Shown here piece by piece: positions 17,067 through 26,445 of a DNA stretch of 38,236 nucleotides (its first letter is position 1; each line of letters begins with the position of its first letter). Origin of the DNA: Caldilineales bacterium (lineage in GTDB: Bacteria; Chloroflexota; Anaerolineae; J102); NCBI GenBank assembly GCA_024102915.1, contig JAGFJG010000092.1, positions 1 to 38,236 of the forward strand, in the 5' to 3' direction. The position numbers and the translations under genes were made by a program. The notes beneath the pieces are model-generated. The model searched no databases. It saw nothing but the letters and a program-made list of their open reading frames with translations, and was not told the origin of the DNA.

Positions 17067-17099
17067 ATAGACCCCGACCTTCGTGGCCGGGGTCTCTAT
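17067..17099 (+). promoter_or_regulatory. 5' leader hairpin of typA
   Basis: AGACCCCG-A-CC pairs with GG-C-CGGGGTCT around a TTCGT loop, with AT-rich flanks that can extend it. It would form at the very 5' end of the predicted typA mRNA, 24 bases before the start codon. It could protect the transcript or control translation; no known riboswitch class was recognised. Confidence 0.5.
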
Positions 17100-17122
17100 C
17101 TGTCCGAAACGAGGCTCATTTT

Positions 17123-18973
17123 ATGCTGACCGAACGCACCGACCTGCGAAACATTGCCATCATCGCCCATGTCGACCACGGCAAAACGACCCTGGTCGAC
17201 GCCATGCTCAAACAGGCGCGCATCTTCCGCGAGAACCAACAGGTGGCCGAGCGCGTGCTCGACTCGAATGACCTGGAACGGGAGCGCGGGATCACGATCC
17301 TGGCCAAGAATACGGCGATCCGCATCTTCGATCCGGTCAGCGACCAGCAGGTGAAGATCAACATCGTGGACACGCCCGGTCACGCCGATTTCGGCGGCGA
17401 GGTGGAGCGCGTGCTCAACATGGTGGATGGCGTGCTGCTACTGGTCGACGCCGTGGAAGGCCCCAGGCCGCAAACGCGATTCGTGCTGAAAAAGGCGCTG
17501 GCCATGGGCCGCAAAGCGGTGGTCGTGGTGAACAAGGTTGACCGCCGCGACGCCGAGCCGCAGCGCGTGCTCAACGAGACCTTCGACCTGTTCATCGAAT
17601 TGGGCGCTACGGAAGAGCAGGCCGAATTCGCCGTCGTCTACGCCATCGCTACTTCAGGACAGGCCGGGCTTACCCCGGAGGTCGGGTCTGATCTCCAGCC
17701 CTTGTTCGAGACCATCCTGAGCGAAATCCCCTGCCCGCTGGTCGATGCGGATGCGCCAACCCAGGTGTTGGTGACGACGCTCGATTACGATCCCTATCGC
17801 GGCCTCACCGCCATCGGCAGGCTCAGCGCCGGCGACATCACCGCCGGTCAGGCTTTGGCCCGGCTCACGGTCGGCGGGGAGCAGTTGACCGCCAGCGCTC
17901 GCTATCTTTATCTGTTCGAGGGCCTGGCCAGGGTGGAAGTGGAACGCGCCGAGGCGGGCGAGATCGTGGCCATTGCCGGGCTTGAGGACATCGCCATCGG
18001 CGACACCCTCACTGACCCCGAACAACCCGTGGCCCTGCCGCCCATCCAGGTGGAAGCCCCCACCGTGCGCATGAGCTTCAGCATCAACACCTCGCCTTTC
18101 GCCGGGCGTGAAGGGCGTTGGAGCACCTCGCGCAAGTTGCGCGAGCGGCTATTCGACGAACTCAAACACAATGTGGCCCTGCGCGTGGCCGAAACCGCCA
18201 GCGCCGACACATTCGAAGTGTCCGGGCGCGGTGAACTGCATTTGGCGATCCTGATCGAGACCATGCGCCGCGAAGGCTATGAATTTCAGGTCTCTCGCCC
18301 GGAGGTGATTTTGCGCCAGGGCGAGGATGGCGAGTGGCTGGAACCCTATGAAGAAGTGCACATCGACACCAGTCCCGATACCGTGGGCATCGTGGTTGAG
18401 ATGCTTGGCAAGCGTCGGGGCGAGATGATCGATCTGCGCGACGCCCCCGGCGGCTCGGTGCACCTCACCTATATCGCGCCCACGCGCGGTCTCCTAGGCT
18501 TCCGCTATCAACTCCTCACCGCCACCCGCGGGGCCGGCGTGATGCATACCATCGGCCACAGTTACGCGCCTTTCGCCGGGACGATCGAATCACGCAGCCA
18601 GGGTTCGCTGGTGGCTTTCGAGCAGGGCGCAGCCACTTCGCATGCGCTGAAGAGCGCCGAACAGCGCGGGGTGTTATTCATCGGGCCGGGCGTGGAGGTC
18701 TATCAGGGCATGGTGGTGGGCGCGCACCAGCGGCCGGGCGATCTCGAAATCAATGTCTGCCGACAAAAGCAATTGGACAATATGCGACGTTCGTTCAAAG
18801 AGATCGACAGCCGTCTGACCCCGCCCCGCGAGATGAGCCTGGATGAGTTTATCGAATATCTGGCGGACGATGAGCTATTGGAAGTGACCCCGCGCAGCCT
18901 GCGCATCCGCAAGCGCGAGCTCGATAGACACGAGCGCGCCCGCCAAACCAAACGGGCGAAGGAATTGGCCTAG
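17123..18973 (+). CDS. typA: Translational GTPase TypA/BipA
   Basis: From the ATG at 17123 (GAGG eight bases upstream) the protein has 616 aa, the normal TypA length. G1 is [11 protein letters not shown]2 lies in RERGITI, G3 is DTPGHADF and G4 is NKVDR. EF-G-like domains follow and then the TypA-specific C-terminal region ([15 protein letters not shown] [13 protein letters not shown], and [14 protein letters not shown] tail). It binds the 70S ribosome and helps assembly and translation under stress. The open frame extends upstream to 16760 through the riboswitch region, but that extension is an artefact. Confidence 0.96.
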   Translation: MLTERTDLRNIAIIAHVDHGKTTLVDAMLKQARIFRENQQVAERVLDSNDLERERGITILAKNTAIRIFDPVSDQQVKINIVDTPGHADFGGEVERVLNMVDGVLLLVDAVEGPRPQTRFVLKKALAMGRKAVVVVNKVDRRDAEPQRVLNETFDLFIELGATEEQAEFAVVYAIATSGQAGLTPEVGSDLQPLFETILSEIPCPLVDADAPTQVLVTTLDYDPYRGLTAIGRLSAGDITAGQALARLTVGGEQLTASARYLYLFEGLARVEVERAEAGEIVAIAGLEDIAIGDTLTDPEQPVALPPIQVEAPTVRMSFSINTSPFAGREGRWSTSRKLRERLFDELKHNVALRVAETASADTFEVSGRGELHLAILIETMRREGYEFQVSRPEVILRQGEDGEWLEPYEEVHIDTSPDTVGIVVEMLGKRRGEMIDLRDAPGGSVHLTYIAPTRGLLGFRYQLLTATRGAGVMHTIGHSYAPFAGTIESRSQGSLVAFEQGAATSHALKSAEQRGVLFIGPGVEVYQGMVVGAHQRPGDLEINVCRQKQLDNMRRSFKEIDSRLTPPREMSLDEFIEYLADDELLEVTPRSLRIRKRELDRHERARQTKRAKELA

Positions 18974-19031
18974 AAATAGAAACGGCCCGACCGCATCGCC
19001 CTGTGTTGATTCAGGCGAAGGCGTCGGGCCG
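18974..19031 (-). terminator. Hairpin between typA and the small protein gene
   Basis: CGGCCCGAC (18983-18991) pairs with GTCGGGCCG (19023-19031), with a weaker inner stem. On the minus strand it is followed by TTTCTATTTC, so it should terminate the small minus-strand gene. On the plus strand it sits nine bases after the typA stop without a T-run. Confidence 0.65.
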
Positions 19032-19053
19032 CCGTCGTTGTCGGGTGAGGGGA

Positions 19054-19248
19054 TTAGCCTTTCTTCAGAACCGGCAGACCATTCTTGGTCTCGGCCACAA
19101 CGTAGCCGGCAGGAACGTTGTCCAGGGCCCCGTCTTTCACTTCTTTGGAGAAGAAATAGATGGTCTGTTTGCGACCGCCCTTGAGGGTGGTCTCGCGGCT
19201 GTGCAGGAAATAGGTAACGCCCTTCGAGTTGGTTTGTGCGTATGCCAT
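19054..19248 (-). CDS. Small conserved protein of unknown function
   Basis: The 64-aa protein begins MAYAQTNSKGVTYFLHS and ends VAETKNGLPVLKKG. It is basic, rich in aromatic residues and has no cysteine, signal peptide or membrane segment. I believe proteins of this type are common in Chloroflexota and other bacteria, but no function is known to me. GGAG stands eight bases before the ATG, a TATAAT-like -10 lies at 19291-19286 on the minus strand and a terminator follows. It is thus a well-formed single-gene unit and very likely real. Confidence 0.75.
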   Translation of the reverse strand: MAYAQTNSKGVTYFLHSRETTLKGGRKQTIYFFSKEVKDGALDNVPAGYVVAETKNGLPVLKKG

Positions 19249-19369
19249 TGAGTGATCTCCTTGAGAATGTGTATCGGAACGAGAGATTATATTATCTTAA
19301 TATCAGAGAAGAAGCGATTTCGGCAAGCCATGAGGGAAGGGGGAACGGCATCGGCGAAAAAGCTGGGGG

Positions 19370-19411
19370 AAAGAAAAGGCCCACGAATCAACTAGAAAAG
19401 TTGAGGTGGGC
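19370..19411 (-). terminator. Terminator after tRNA-Asn
   Basis: GCCCAC at 19379-19384 and GTGGGC at 19406-19411, with an inner CAAC/GTTG pair, form a stem. It is followed on the minus strand by CTTTTCTTT. The opposite strand has TTTTG, so it may work in both directions. Confidence 0.7.
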
Positions 19412-19451
19412 TTTTGAACAGGATGGAACGATTTTTGTTTCGTTCCCCAGG

Positions 19452-19524
19452 CTCCTCGGGGAAGACTCGAACTTCCAACCAATCGGTTAACAGCCGACCG
19501 CTCTGCCAATTGAGCTACCGAGGA
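19452..19524 (-). tRNA. tRNA-Asn (anticodon GTT)
   Basis: The 73-base gene reads TCCTCGG...CCGAGGA with a discriminator G. The D arm is AGCTCAATTGGCAGAGC, the anticodon loop CTGTTAA gives GTT and the T loop is TTCGAGT. All arms pair. CCA is not encoded. A good promoter and a terminator flank it. Confidence 0.96.
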
Positions 19525-19542
19525 TCATCGAATGCGGACGGC

Positions 19543-19572
19543 ATTGTACGATTTAGCTTTGAAACCTGTCAA
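19543..19572 (-). promoter_or_regulatory. Promoter of tRNA-Asn
   Basis: On the minus strand TTGACA (19572-19567) and TACAAT (19548-19543) are separated by 18 bases, and the tRNA starts 18 bases after the -10. Confidence 0.7.
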
Positions 19573-19686
19573 GTCTGGAAGGCGATTTGCCCCCCAACCG
19601 AAACGCCCACTCACAGAGTAAAATGACTCCGGGCCGGGGATATTTCGTCTTTTCGTCCGAAGCGCTGATTTGTCTGGCTGCGTGCC

Positions 19687-20151
19687 TTAATACCCCCCCG
19701 CAAACCGCCGCACCAACTGTTGCCGCCACCAGCGCAGGCAATCGGCAGGCGTGCCCGGCTCAAAGGGGGCAAGACCGCGCAAGGGGACATTGTGTACGAG
19801 CGTCGATTTTTCGAGCGTGACAAAATAGCTGACCTGGGCCGACCACGCCGCTGCTACAATGGCGGCATCCCGCTCAGGCACGAGTTTGAGACAGGCCCGC
19901 ACCAGCACCGGGTCGGGCAGGGCGACGATCTGGAAACCGGATTGGTCGAGGGTGAAAGCGAGGTCGGAGAGGGAACGGGGCGCATACTGGCGCAGCACGG
20001 CCTCAACTTCGCCCAACACCGCACCATCCACCACCAACTGCACAGCGCCTAACTCGCCCAAACGCAGCAGACCCCGTGCCGCCTCGTCGCCCGGCCAGAA
20101 GCCCGACAACAAAGCCCCGCTGTCCAGAAAGATACGCGGCCTATCCGGCAT
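19687..20151 (-). CDS. PIN-domain ribonuclease toxin (VapC-like)
   Basis: The protein has about 154 aa from the Met at 20151; another in-frame Met at 20166 would add five residues. The PIN fold is indicated by FLDSGALLSG with the first acidic residue, an acidic VVDGAVLGEVEAVL helix, and PERDAAIVAAA with the second acidic cluster. PIN toxins cleave tRNA or mRNA using Mg. Its start overlaps the end of the AbrB-type gene, as is normal for antitoxin-toxin operons. A chromosomal addiction or stress module is the likely role. Confidence 0.8.
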   Translation of the reverse strand: MPDRPRIFLDSGALLSGFWPGDEAARGLLRLGELGAVQLVVDGAVLGEVEAVLRQYAPRSLSDLAFTLDQSGFQIVALPDPVLVRACLKLVPERDAAIVAAAWSAQVSYFVTLEKSTLVHNVPLRGLAPFEPGTPADCLRWWRQQLVRRFAGGY

Positions 20152-20398
20152 TGCGTTCCCGCTCACGGCGCAACGCCTGCAACATATCGGTCAACGTGGC
20201 GTCATCCGCGGCCAATGTCTCGCCCACCCTGTCAGCCAGATAATCGACCTGTAACCGCCGGGGGCCGAGCACAAAGACGCCATCCAGATCGATCAGGGTG
20301 AGATCGTCGCCCGCCTGGAGGCCATAACGCTCGCGCAGCGCCTTGGGCAGGGTGAGCACCCCGCGCTGGCCCAGGGTGAGGGTAACAGGCTCGGTCAT
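20141..20398 (-). CDS. AbrB/SpoVT-type antitoxin (VapB-like)
   Basis: The 85-aa protein has the swapped-hairpin AbrB DNA-binding domain at its N-terminus: VTLTLGQRGVLTLPKALRER, then GLQAGDDLTLIDLDG. The charged C-terminal tail would wrap the PIN toxin. GGAG lies seven bases before the ATG. It should neutralise the overlapping PIN protein and repress the operon. Confidence 0.85.
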   Translation of the reverse strand: MTEPVTLTLGQRGVLTLPKALRERYGLQAGDDLTLIDLDGVFVLGPRRLQVDYLADRVGETLAADDATLTDMLQALRRERERNAG

Positions 20399-20491
20399 GG
20401 TCAGGCTCCTTGGAATGGGGGTTCAGAATTTCAGTTTATCTGAAGCGGGGAGCAGGTGCAAAAGCCGCAGAAGGTGCACTCACAGGCGTCC

Positions 20492-20520
20492 TTGCGAGGC
20501 CACTATATTTGAGTGATAAT
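20492..20520 (+). promoter_or_regulatory. Promoter of the HtrA-like gene
   Basis: TTGCGA (20492-20497) and GATAAT (20515-20520) have a 17-base spacer. The 5' leader would be about 125 bases, in which I see no known element. Confidence 0.45.
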
Positions 20521-20651
20521 CGAATCCTGATCGCAACTATTCTAGCCATCAGCGAAAGGACTTACGCGGTCTGTTCGTCGCAAACAGGGAAATGCGTAAC
20601 TCCTATCCTGATCATGTCTCGATCTCATAGCAATGCGCTTTGGAGGGAACC

Positions 20652-22286
20652 ATGAAAATTTCCAGATACGCCAGTCTCATCGTTTTGGCGGTCCTTGTAG
20701 TAGCGGCGCTGTCGGCATGTGCCGGCGTGCCAGATGCAACCACGGGTGCGGTGGCAACCTCAATCGTTGCCGAGCCGACCACAGCCTCCCCCACCGATAC
20801 GCCGGTTCCCCCCACCGACGCGCCATCGCCACCTGCTGACGACGCCTCTGCGCTGGCAGTAACCTCATTGCAAGACGTGCGTGACGCCACGATTCGCATC
20901 GAAGCCCAGGGCAGCTTTGTCGATCCTGAAGAGGGCGAACAGTTGAACGTGCCGGGCAGCGGTTCTGGTTTCATCATCGACCCCAGCGGCATCGCCGTTA
21001 CCAACAACCACGTCGTCACCGGAGCGGCTTTCCTGGAAGTGTGGATGGCCGATCACGAAAAGCCGCTCAACGCCCGCATCCTCGGCGTGTCGGAGTGTAG
21101 CGATCTGGCGGTGATCGATCTGGAAGGCGATGGCTATCGCTATCTGGAATGGTACGACGGGCCGGTGCGGGTAGGCCTGGATGTCTATGCAGCCGGGTAT
21201 CCCCTGGGCGATCCGGAATTCACGATGACGCGTGGGATCATCTCCAAAGAGCGGGCCGATGGCGACACCGATTGGGCTTCGGTCGATTCCGTGATCGAGC
21301 ACGATGCCTCCCTGAACCCCGGCAATTCCGGCGGGCCGCTCGTGACTGAGGATGGCAAAGTCGTGGCCGTGAATTATGCCAGCGGCTCTGGCGCTGGCCA
21401 GTTCTATGCCATCACCGGCCAAGACGCCGCCAACGTCCTGAAGCGATTAGAGTCCGATGAGGATGTGAATGCCATTGGCATCAACGGCGTGGCCTATTGG
21501 GATCAGGATGTTTCGGGGATTTGGGTCAATTCGGTCGAATCGGGTTCGCCTGCGGATAAGGCCGGGATCGAAGCCGGCGATCTGATCCTGAAAATGGAAG
21601 GTCTGGTGCTGGCGACGGATGGCACCTTTGACGACTACTGCCAGATTTTGCGCACCCGCGACCCGCAGAAGGACACCCTCAGCCTGGAGGTGTTGCGCGT
21701 AGCGACTTCGGAATATCTTTCCGGCCAGATCAACGGTCGCCCGCTGGAAGTGGAATTCTCTTTTGCCGATGAGCTGGGCGATGAAGTCGCCGACACGACC
21801 GCTGTCTATGACGAGTACGTGACCGTCTACGATGACAGCGAGGCGATCAGCATCGATGCGCCCTCGGCCTGGAGCGATGTGGAGGGATTGGTGTGGGAGC
21901 GCGAGGGCGAGGATGTGGGCGTCACGATTGTGGCGTCTTCCGACATCGACGGTTTCTACGAAACCTGGGATACGCCGGGCGTCTTTTTCGGCGCATCTCG
22001 CACACTGGTCGATAGCATGGATGAAACCACGCTGCTCGACGCCTCCATGTTTAATGAATCCTGTACTTACGACGGGCGGGATTCTTACGAGGACGAATTG
22101 TACACGGGGTTTTACGATGTCTTCGTCGATTGCGGCGGTACAGCCACCTCGATGATCAACCTCGTCGCCACGCCCGATGACCGCAGTTTCATCATGCTGT
22201 TGCAGGTGCAGGTTGTCAGCGACGAAGACCTGGATGCGCTCGACCACATCCTCCGCTCATTCCAGGTAGTGGGGGAACTTCCATAA
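20652..22286 (+). CDS. HtrA-like serine protease lipoprotein with PDZ and extra C-terminal domain
   Basis: From the ATG at 20652 (GGAGG six bases upstream) the protein has 544 aa. A lipoprotein signal ends in LSAC with C23, followed by a Thr/Pro tether (30-65). The trypsin-like domain shows H120 (VTNNHVV), D151 (CSDLAVIDL) and S226 (NPGNSGGPL), a complete triad. A PDZ domain follows at about 262-350 (GSPADKAGIEAGDLIL). The last 170 residues form an extra domain with repeated acidic and aromatic residues that I do not recognise. It probably degrades or refolds damaged proteins at the outer face of the membrane. Confidence 0.87.
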   Translation: MKISRYASLIVLAVLVVAALSACAGVPDATTGAVATSIVAEPTTASPTDTPVPPTDAPSPPADDASALAVTSLQDVRDATIRIEAQGSFVDPEEGEQLNVPGSGSGFIIDPSGIAVTNNHVVTGAAFLEVWMADHEKPLNARILGVSECSDLAVIDLEGDGYRYLEWYDGPVRVGLDVYAAGYPLGDPEFTMTRGIISKERADGDTDWASVDSVIEHDASLNPGNSGGPLVTEDGKVVAVNYASGSGAGQFYAITGQDAANVLKRLESDEDVNAIGINGVAYWDQDVSGIWVNSVESGSPADKAGIEAGDLILKMEGLVLATDGTFDDYCQILRTRDPQKDTLSLEVLRVATSEYLSGQINGRPLEVEFSFADELGDEVADTTAVYDEYVTVYDDSEAISIDAPSAWSDVEGLVWEREGEDVGVTIVASSDIDGFYETWDTPGVFFGASRTLVDSMDETTLLDASMFNESCTYDGRDSYEDELYTGFYDVFVDCGGTATSMINLVATPDDRSFIMLLQVQVVSDEDLDALDHILRSFQVVGELP

Positions 22287-22322
22287 ATTCGTATCCCGAC
22301 CGCTAAACAGGGACCTTAGCTC

Positions 22323-23489
22323 ATGCAGACAGCCCAACGCTTCAACCAGGTGCGCGAGTCGATCATCCGCGAGATGACGCGGCTGGCCGTGCAGCACGAC
22401 GCCATCAATCTCAGCCAGGGATTTCCCGATTTCCCCACGCCGGCCCCGCTGAAAGAGGCGGCAATGGCGGCGATTCGCGATGACCTCAATCAGTACAGCT
22501 TCACCTGGGGCTACACGCCCTTGCGCCAAAAACTGGCCGAGCTTTACACCCCGCGCCTGGGCTGGGAGGTGAACCCGGACGAGAATGTGGTCGTGACCTG
22601 CGGTGTGACCGAGGCGATTGCCGCTGCATTTTTCGCGGTGCTGAACCCCGGCGATCAGGTCATCATCTTCGACCCCGCCCACGAAATGGTCAGACCGGTG
22701 GCGGTGTTCGCCGGGGCCGAGCCGGTCTCGGTCGTGCTACAAGCCCCCGACTATCGGCTTGATCCCGACCGGCTGGCCGTAGCCATCACCCCACGAACCA
22801 GGGCCATCATCCTCAATACGCCGCACAACCCCAGTGGGCGCGTGTTCGACGAAGAGGAGATGGCCGGGTTCGTCGAGGTGGTCGAGCGCCACGATCTGGT
22901 GTTGATCACCGACGAAATCTACGACCGCATCCTGTACGATGGCCGCCAGCATCGTTGCCCCGGCAGCCGCGAGGGGTTGCGCCAGCGCACGATCACATTG
23001 GGCGGTTTCGGCAAGACTTATGCGGCAACGGGCTGGCGGCTGGGCTATGGCATCGCCCCGGACAGCCTGGCCGCCGCCCTCAAACCGGCGCACGATTTCC
23101 TCACCATTTGCGCGCCCACGCCGTTACAGGCGGCGGGCGTCGCCGCATTGGAATTTCCGCAGCGCTATTACGATGACCAGACCGCCGCCTACCATGAGCG
23201 CCGCGAAGTGATGATGAGCATCCTCGACGAACTGGGCTTCATCGCCAGCCGTCCTCAGGGCGCGTATTACACCCTGGCCGATTACAGCCAGTTGCCCATC
23301 CCGCAGGCGCGATGGGATTCGATGCGTTTCGCCCGTTGGCTGACCACGGAGATCGGCGTGGCCGCGGTGCCGGGCGTGGCGTTTTATGGCGACCCGGCGT
23401 TGGGCGAACGTGTGGTGCGATTCGCCTTCCCCAAGCGGATACCGACACTGCAGGAGGCGGGGCGAAGGCTGGCGCGGGTGAGGGGGTGA
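22323..23489 (+). CDS. Class I/II PLP aminotransferase
   Basis: The 388-aa protein is a fold-type I aminotransferase: SQGFPDFPTP (31-40), NTPHNPSG (165-172), TDEIYD (196-201) and the PLP lysine K231 in GGFGKTYAATGWRLGY. The QGFPDF start and general layout are those of kynurenine/methionine-type aminotransferases that use bulky amino acids and 2-oxo acids. It could finish the methionine salvage pathway, but no other salvage gene is nearby. It is convergent with the CorC gene, with only 19 bases between the stops. Confidence 0.9.
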   Translation: MQTAQRFNQVRESIIREMTRLAVQHDAINLSQGFPDFPTPAPLKEAAMAAIRDDLNQYSFTWGYTPLRQKLAELYTPRLGWEVNPDENVVVTCGVTEAIAAAFFAVLNPGDQVIIFDPAHEMVRPVAVFAGAEPVSVVLQAPDYRLDPDRLAVAITPRTRAIILNTPHNPSGRVFDEEEMAGFVEVVERHDLVLITDEIYDRILYDGRQHRCPGSREGLRQRTITLGGFGKTYAATGWRLGYGIAPDSLAAALKPAHDFLTICAPTPLQAAGVAALEFPQRYYDDQTAAYHERREVMMSILDELGFIASRPQGAYYTLADYSQLPIPQARWDSMRFARWLTTEIGVAAVPGVAFYGDPALGERVVRFAFPKRIPTLQEAGRRLARVRG

Positions 23490-23508
23490 GGGATCAGGGG
23501 CTATCGTG

Positions 23509-24831
23509 CTACGGTTTCTCGCCCGGCAAATACATCCACACTGACTGTACGGCCATCCCTTCCGTCGTTTTGACGACCAGGCGCACATCCTGCACCAGCA
23601 CCTCATCGCCCGCGCGGGGCAAGCGTCCCAGCCCGGCCATAATCAATCCCCCCACCGTATCCGCTTCCCGGCTTTCCAGATCGAGATCGTAATGTTGGTT
23701 CAACTCGTCGAGAATCACATCGCCTCGCACCTCGATCAGCCCCGGTTCCAGTTCGCGCATGGGCGGCGTCTCCTCGTCATATTCATCCTGAATCTCGCCC
23801 ACGACCTCTTCGAGCAGGTCCTCGATGGTGACCAGCCCGGCGATTCCGCCGTATTCGTCAATGACGATGGCGAGGTGATCCCGGCGTTTTGGCAGTGAGC
23901 GCAGCATATCGCTCACCTTCAGAGTTTCGGGGATGAACAGGGGCGGGCGCATGATCTGGCGCAAATCGAAATCCCCCTCACCGTCCTCGACGATTGCCTG
24001 CCGCGCCACCGCTTTCACATGCACCACGCCCACGATGTTGTCCAGGCTTTCCTCGTACACGGGGTAGCGCGAATGCCGCTCGGCGCAGAGCACAGCTTTG
24101 ACCTCGGTCAGGTTGGCTGTCGCCGGGATGCCGATCATTTTGCGGCGCGGGGTCATCAGTTGCGCCACCGTGCGCTCTTGCAGGTCGAAGATATTCTCCA
24201 CATAGACCTGCTCGCTGGCGTCCAACAGCCCGCCTGTGGCGCTTTCCTCCACGATGAATTCCAGTTCCTCCGCCGAAAAAAGCCGCTCATCACCGGTAGC
24301 CGGGGGGATGCCCATCAGCCGGGTGATGAAATCGGCCACGGCGTTGAGGCCCGCAACCACCGGCGCAAACACCTTCTGAATCACCGACATGAAGCCGGAC
24401 AACCACAACAGGCTGGCGTCACCGGCCTGAATGGCGATGCTTTTCGGCACCATTTCGCCCAACACCACATGCAAATAGGTGAGGATGCCGACGCCGATGA
24501 TAAAGGCGATGGTATGGGCGCTGGCCTCATCGAGATGAAAAGTCTCTTCTAGAGGATGGAGCAGCCAGTCGATCACGCTGGCCTCGCCATACATGCCCAG
24601 GCCCAGGCTGGCGATGGTGATGCCCACTTGCGCTGTGCCGATGTAACGATTGCGTTTGCGCGGGTCTTGCAGCCAGGGCAAGACCCGCTTGGCGGCAGCC
24701 ATGCCCCCCGCTGCCAGATTGGCCACGCGGCTGAGCGGGGCGACGACGATGGCAAATTCGGCAGCGACGAACAGCCCGTTGAGCGCAATCAGGATCAGGA
24801 TGACGGCGATGGGCAGAAGGTACTCGCTCAT
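23509..24831 (-). CDS. HlyC/CorC-family protein: CNNM (DUF21)-CBS-CorC_HlyC (second of pair)
   Basis: From the ATG at 24831 the protein has 440 aa. Residues 1-190 form the CNNM/DUF21 membrane domain with about four segments (ILILIALNGLFVAAEFAIV, HVVLGEMVPKSIA). Residues 205-340 form a CBS pair (QLMTPRRKMIGIP, HSRYPVYEE, IDEYGGIAGLVTIEDLLEE). The C-terminal CorC_HlyC domain is GDEVLVQ...WMYLP. Such proteins handle Mg or Co transport or are linked to it. The start overlaps the stop of the upstream paralogue by four bases, so the pair is translationally coupled. An open frame upstream to 24930 lies within the other gene. Confidence 0.9.
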   Translation of the reverse strand: MSEYLLPIAVILILIALNGLFVAAEFAIVVAPLSRVANLAAGGMAAAKRVLPWLQDPRKRNRYIGTAQVGITIASLGLGMYGEASVIDWLLHPLEETFHLDEASAHTIAFIIGVGILTYLHVVLGEMVPKSIAIQAGDASLLWLSGFMSVIQKVFAPVVAGLNAVADFITRLMGIPPATGDERLFSAEELEFIVEESATGGLLDASEQVYVENIFDLQERTVAQLMTPRRKMIGIPATANLTEVKAVLCAERHSRYPVYEESLDNIVGVVHVKAVARQAIVEDGEGDFDLRQIMRPPLFIPETLKVSDMLRSLPKRRDHLAIVIDEYGGIAGLVTIEDLLEEVVGEIQDEYDEETPPMRELEPGLIEVRGDVILDELNQHYDLDLESREADTVGGLIMAGLGRLPRAGDEVLVQDVRLVVKTTEGMAVQSVWMYLPGEKP

Positions 24832-26159
24832 AGCGCGTCCTCTTGCAAGCGCGCCACCGCGCTGGCCGGAGCTTCGATGCGCACGGAGAGGATGGCGTTG
24901 CGCTGCATCGCCGCCACCTGCAATTGACATCGCCCCACCTGCACCTCATCCCCCTCAGATGGCACGAAGCCAACAAGACTGAGGATCAACCCGGCCAGAG
25001 TGACGGCCTCTTCATCGGGAAGTCGCAGGCCCAACATGCGGTTGATGTCGGCGACGGCGACATCGCCCCGCGCCAGAATATGCGTCTCGTCCAACTTCTG
25101 CAGGGGGATCACCTCGCGGTCGAATTCATCGCGAATTTCCCCAAATAACTCCTCGACCAGATCCTCCAGCGTGACCAGCCCTTCCGCTCCGCCGAACTCA
25201 TCGACCACGATCGCCATGTGCTGTCGCAGTCGTTGCATCTCCCTCAAAACATCGTCGATGGGCAGGACATCGGGCACGAACAGGGGCGACTTGACCAATT
25301 GGCGCAGGTGCTCCGGTCCGGCATCCTCGCCCAGGCAGAACAGGTCTTTGAGGTGGATGATGCCGACGATGCGGTCGGGCGAGTGGTCGTAGAGGGGCAT
25401 GCGCGAATAGGGCGAGTTGGCCAGCAGCCGGAAGAGATCAGTCGGCGATTGTGCGATGGGCGCAGCCAGCATGCGCACGCGCGGGGTCATCACCTGGCGG
25501 ATGCTGATATCATGAAACTGCAAAGCGCGCTGTACCAACTGCTCTTCGTCCGCGGCGATCAATCCGCCGGCGCGGCTTTCCTGCACCAGGAACAGGATTT
25601 CGTCGGGATGGTGCATATGGGCATGTTCCGCCACCGCCTTTTGCCCCACCAGTCGTAGCAAAACCCTGGCGCTGCCGTTGAACAGCCAGATCAAAGGCCG
25701 GAACAAAACCATCGACCAGCGCAGAGGGACGATGGTGGCCATTGCCAACCGCTCAGGATAGCGCACGCCGATGTTTTTGGGGACGAGTTCGCCCAGCAAG
25801 ACCTGCAATGCGGTGAGCAGCAATAGGACGACGATGGCCGAAATGGATTGGGCCGTGAGCGGATCGCCGCCGAGGTTGATAACGATCGGCGTCAGGTAGA
25901 TAGCCAGGTTGGCCTGGCCGTACACGCCCAACAGCAGGCTGGTGATGGTGATCCCAAGCTGGCAGGCGGCGATGTAATTGTCCAGCGATGCGGGCTTTTC
26001 CACGATGGGCAGAACCATCTTCGCCATGCGATTCCCTTCGTCGGCGAACTGCGCCAACCGTGACCGGCGAGAACTGGCTGTGGCGAATTCCGCCGCCACA
26101 TACAAAGCGTTGAAGGCGATCAGCAAGGCGATAACCGCAAAAACGAACACCACATTCAT
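24828..26159 (-). CDS. HlyC/CorC-family protein: CNNM (DUF21)-CBS-CorC_HlyC (first of pair)
   Basis: The 443-aa protein has the same architecture as its downstream partner: a membrane domain (LIAFNALYVAAEFATAS, LLGELVPKNIGV), a CBS pair (QVMTPRVRMLAAP, YSRMPLYDH, VDEFGGAEGLVTLEDLVEE) and a CorC_HlyC tail. The two differ enough to be old duplicates. Paired genes of this kind are common in Chloroflexota, cyanobacteria and Actinobacteria, and a heterodimer is possible. The upstream 26160-26290 region contains no obvious promoter. Confidence 0.9.
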   Translation of the reverse strand: MNVVFVFAVIALLIAFNALYVAAEFATASSRRSRLAQFADEGNRMAKMVLPIVEKPASLDNYIAACQLGITITSLLLGVYGQANLAIYLTPIVINLGGDPLTAQSISAIVVLLLLTALQVLLGELVPKNIGVRYPERLAMATIVPLRWSMVLFRPLIWLFNGSARVLLRLVGQKAVAEHAHMHHPDEILFLVQESRAGGLIAADEEQLVQRALQFHDISIRQVMTPRVRMLAAPIAQSPTDLFRLLANSPYSRMPLYDHSPDRIVGIIHLKDLFCLGEDAGPEHLRQLVKSPLFVPDVLPIDDVLREMQRLRQHMAIVVDEFGGAEGLVTLEDLVEELFGEIRDEFDREVIPLQKLDETHILARGDVAVADINRMLGLRLPDEEAVTLAGLILSLVGFVPSEGDEVQVGRCQLQVAAMQRNAILSVRIEAPASAVARLQEDAL

Positions 26160-26286
26160 GCGCTCATTCTACCCGGCGGTGATTCACAGGGCCAAAGTCG
26201 CCTCAACCATCCATCAGCCATTCTCACTTCCGCTGCTTATCTCTGGTAGAATGAGCGTGCCGTTTCATCGCTGTAGAATCAAGATG

Positions 26287-26425
26287 GAACGCGGATGACG
26301 CTGAAAGGCGCAGATGAGCGCTGATTGTTTTTGACTGATTTTGACATCCGAATCATTTCGATGCGGCGAAGCAATACAAAGAATCAGCGCCCATTCGTTT
26401 CATCTGCATCATCCGCTGCCTGTTC
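26287..26425. repeat. GCGGAT/GCAGAT-word inverted repeat
   Basis: GAACGCGGATGACGC...GCAGATGAGCGCTGATT (26288-26326) faces AATCAGCGC...CATCTGCATCATCCGC (26392-26416) in inverted orientation, with GCGCTGATT as a perfect inner arm. It lies between the divergent CorC pair and the nucleotidyltransferase and is related in wording to 30381-30480. The rest of the 286-base gap holds no visible gene. Confidence 0.6.
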
Positions 26426-26445
26426 CACTCCCCATTCGCACCTCA

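Noticed and set aside
16760..17122. Upstream extension of the typA frame
   Set aside because: It reads through the antisense of the SAM riboswitch and its terminator and lies before the typA promoter and ribosome site.
24832..24930. Upstream extension of the second CorC gene
   Set aside because: It lies within the coding part of the upstream paralogue; the ATGA overlap at 24828-24831 gives the natural start.
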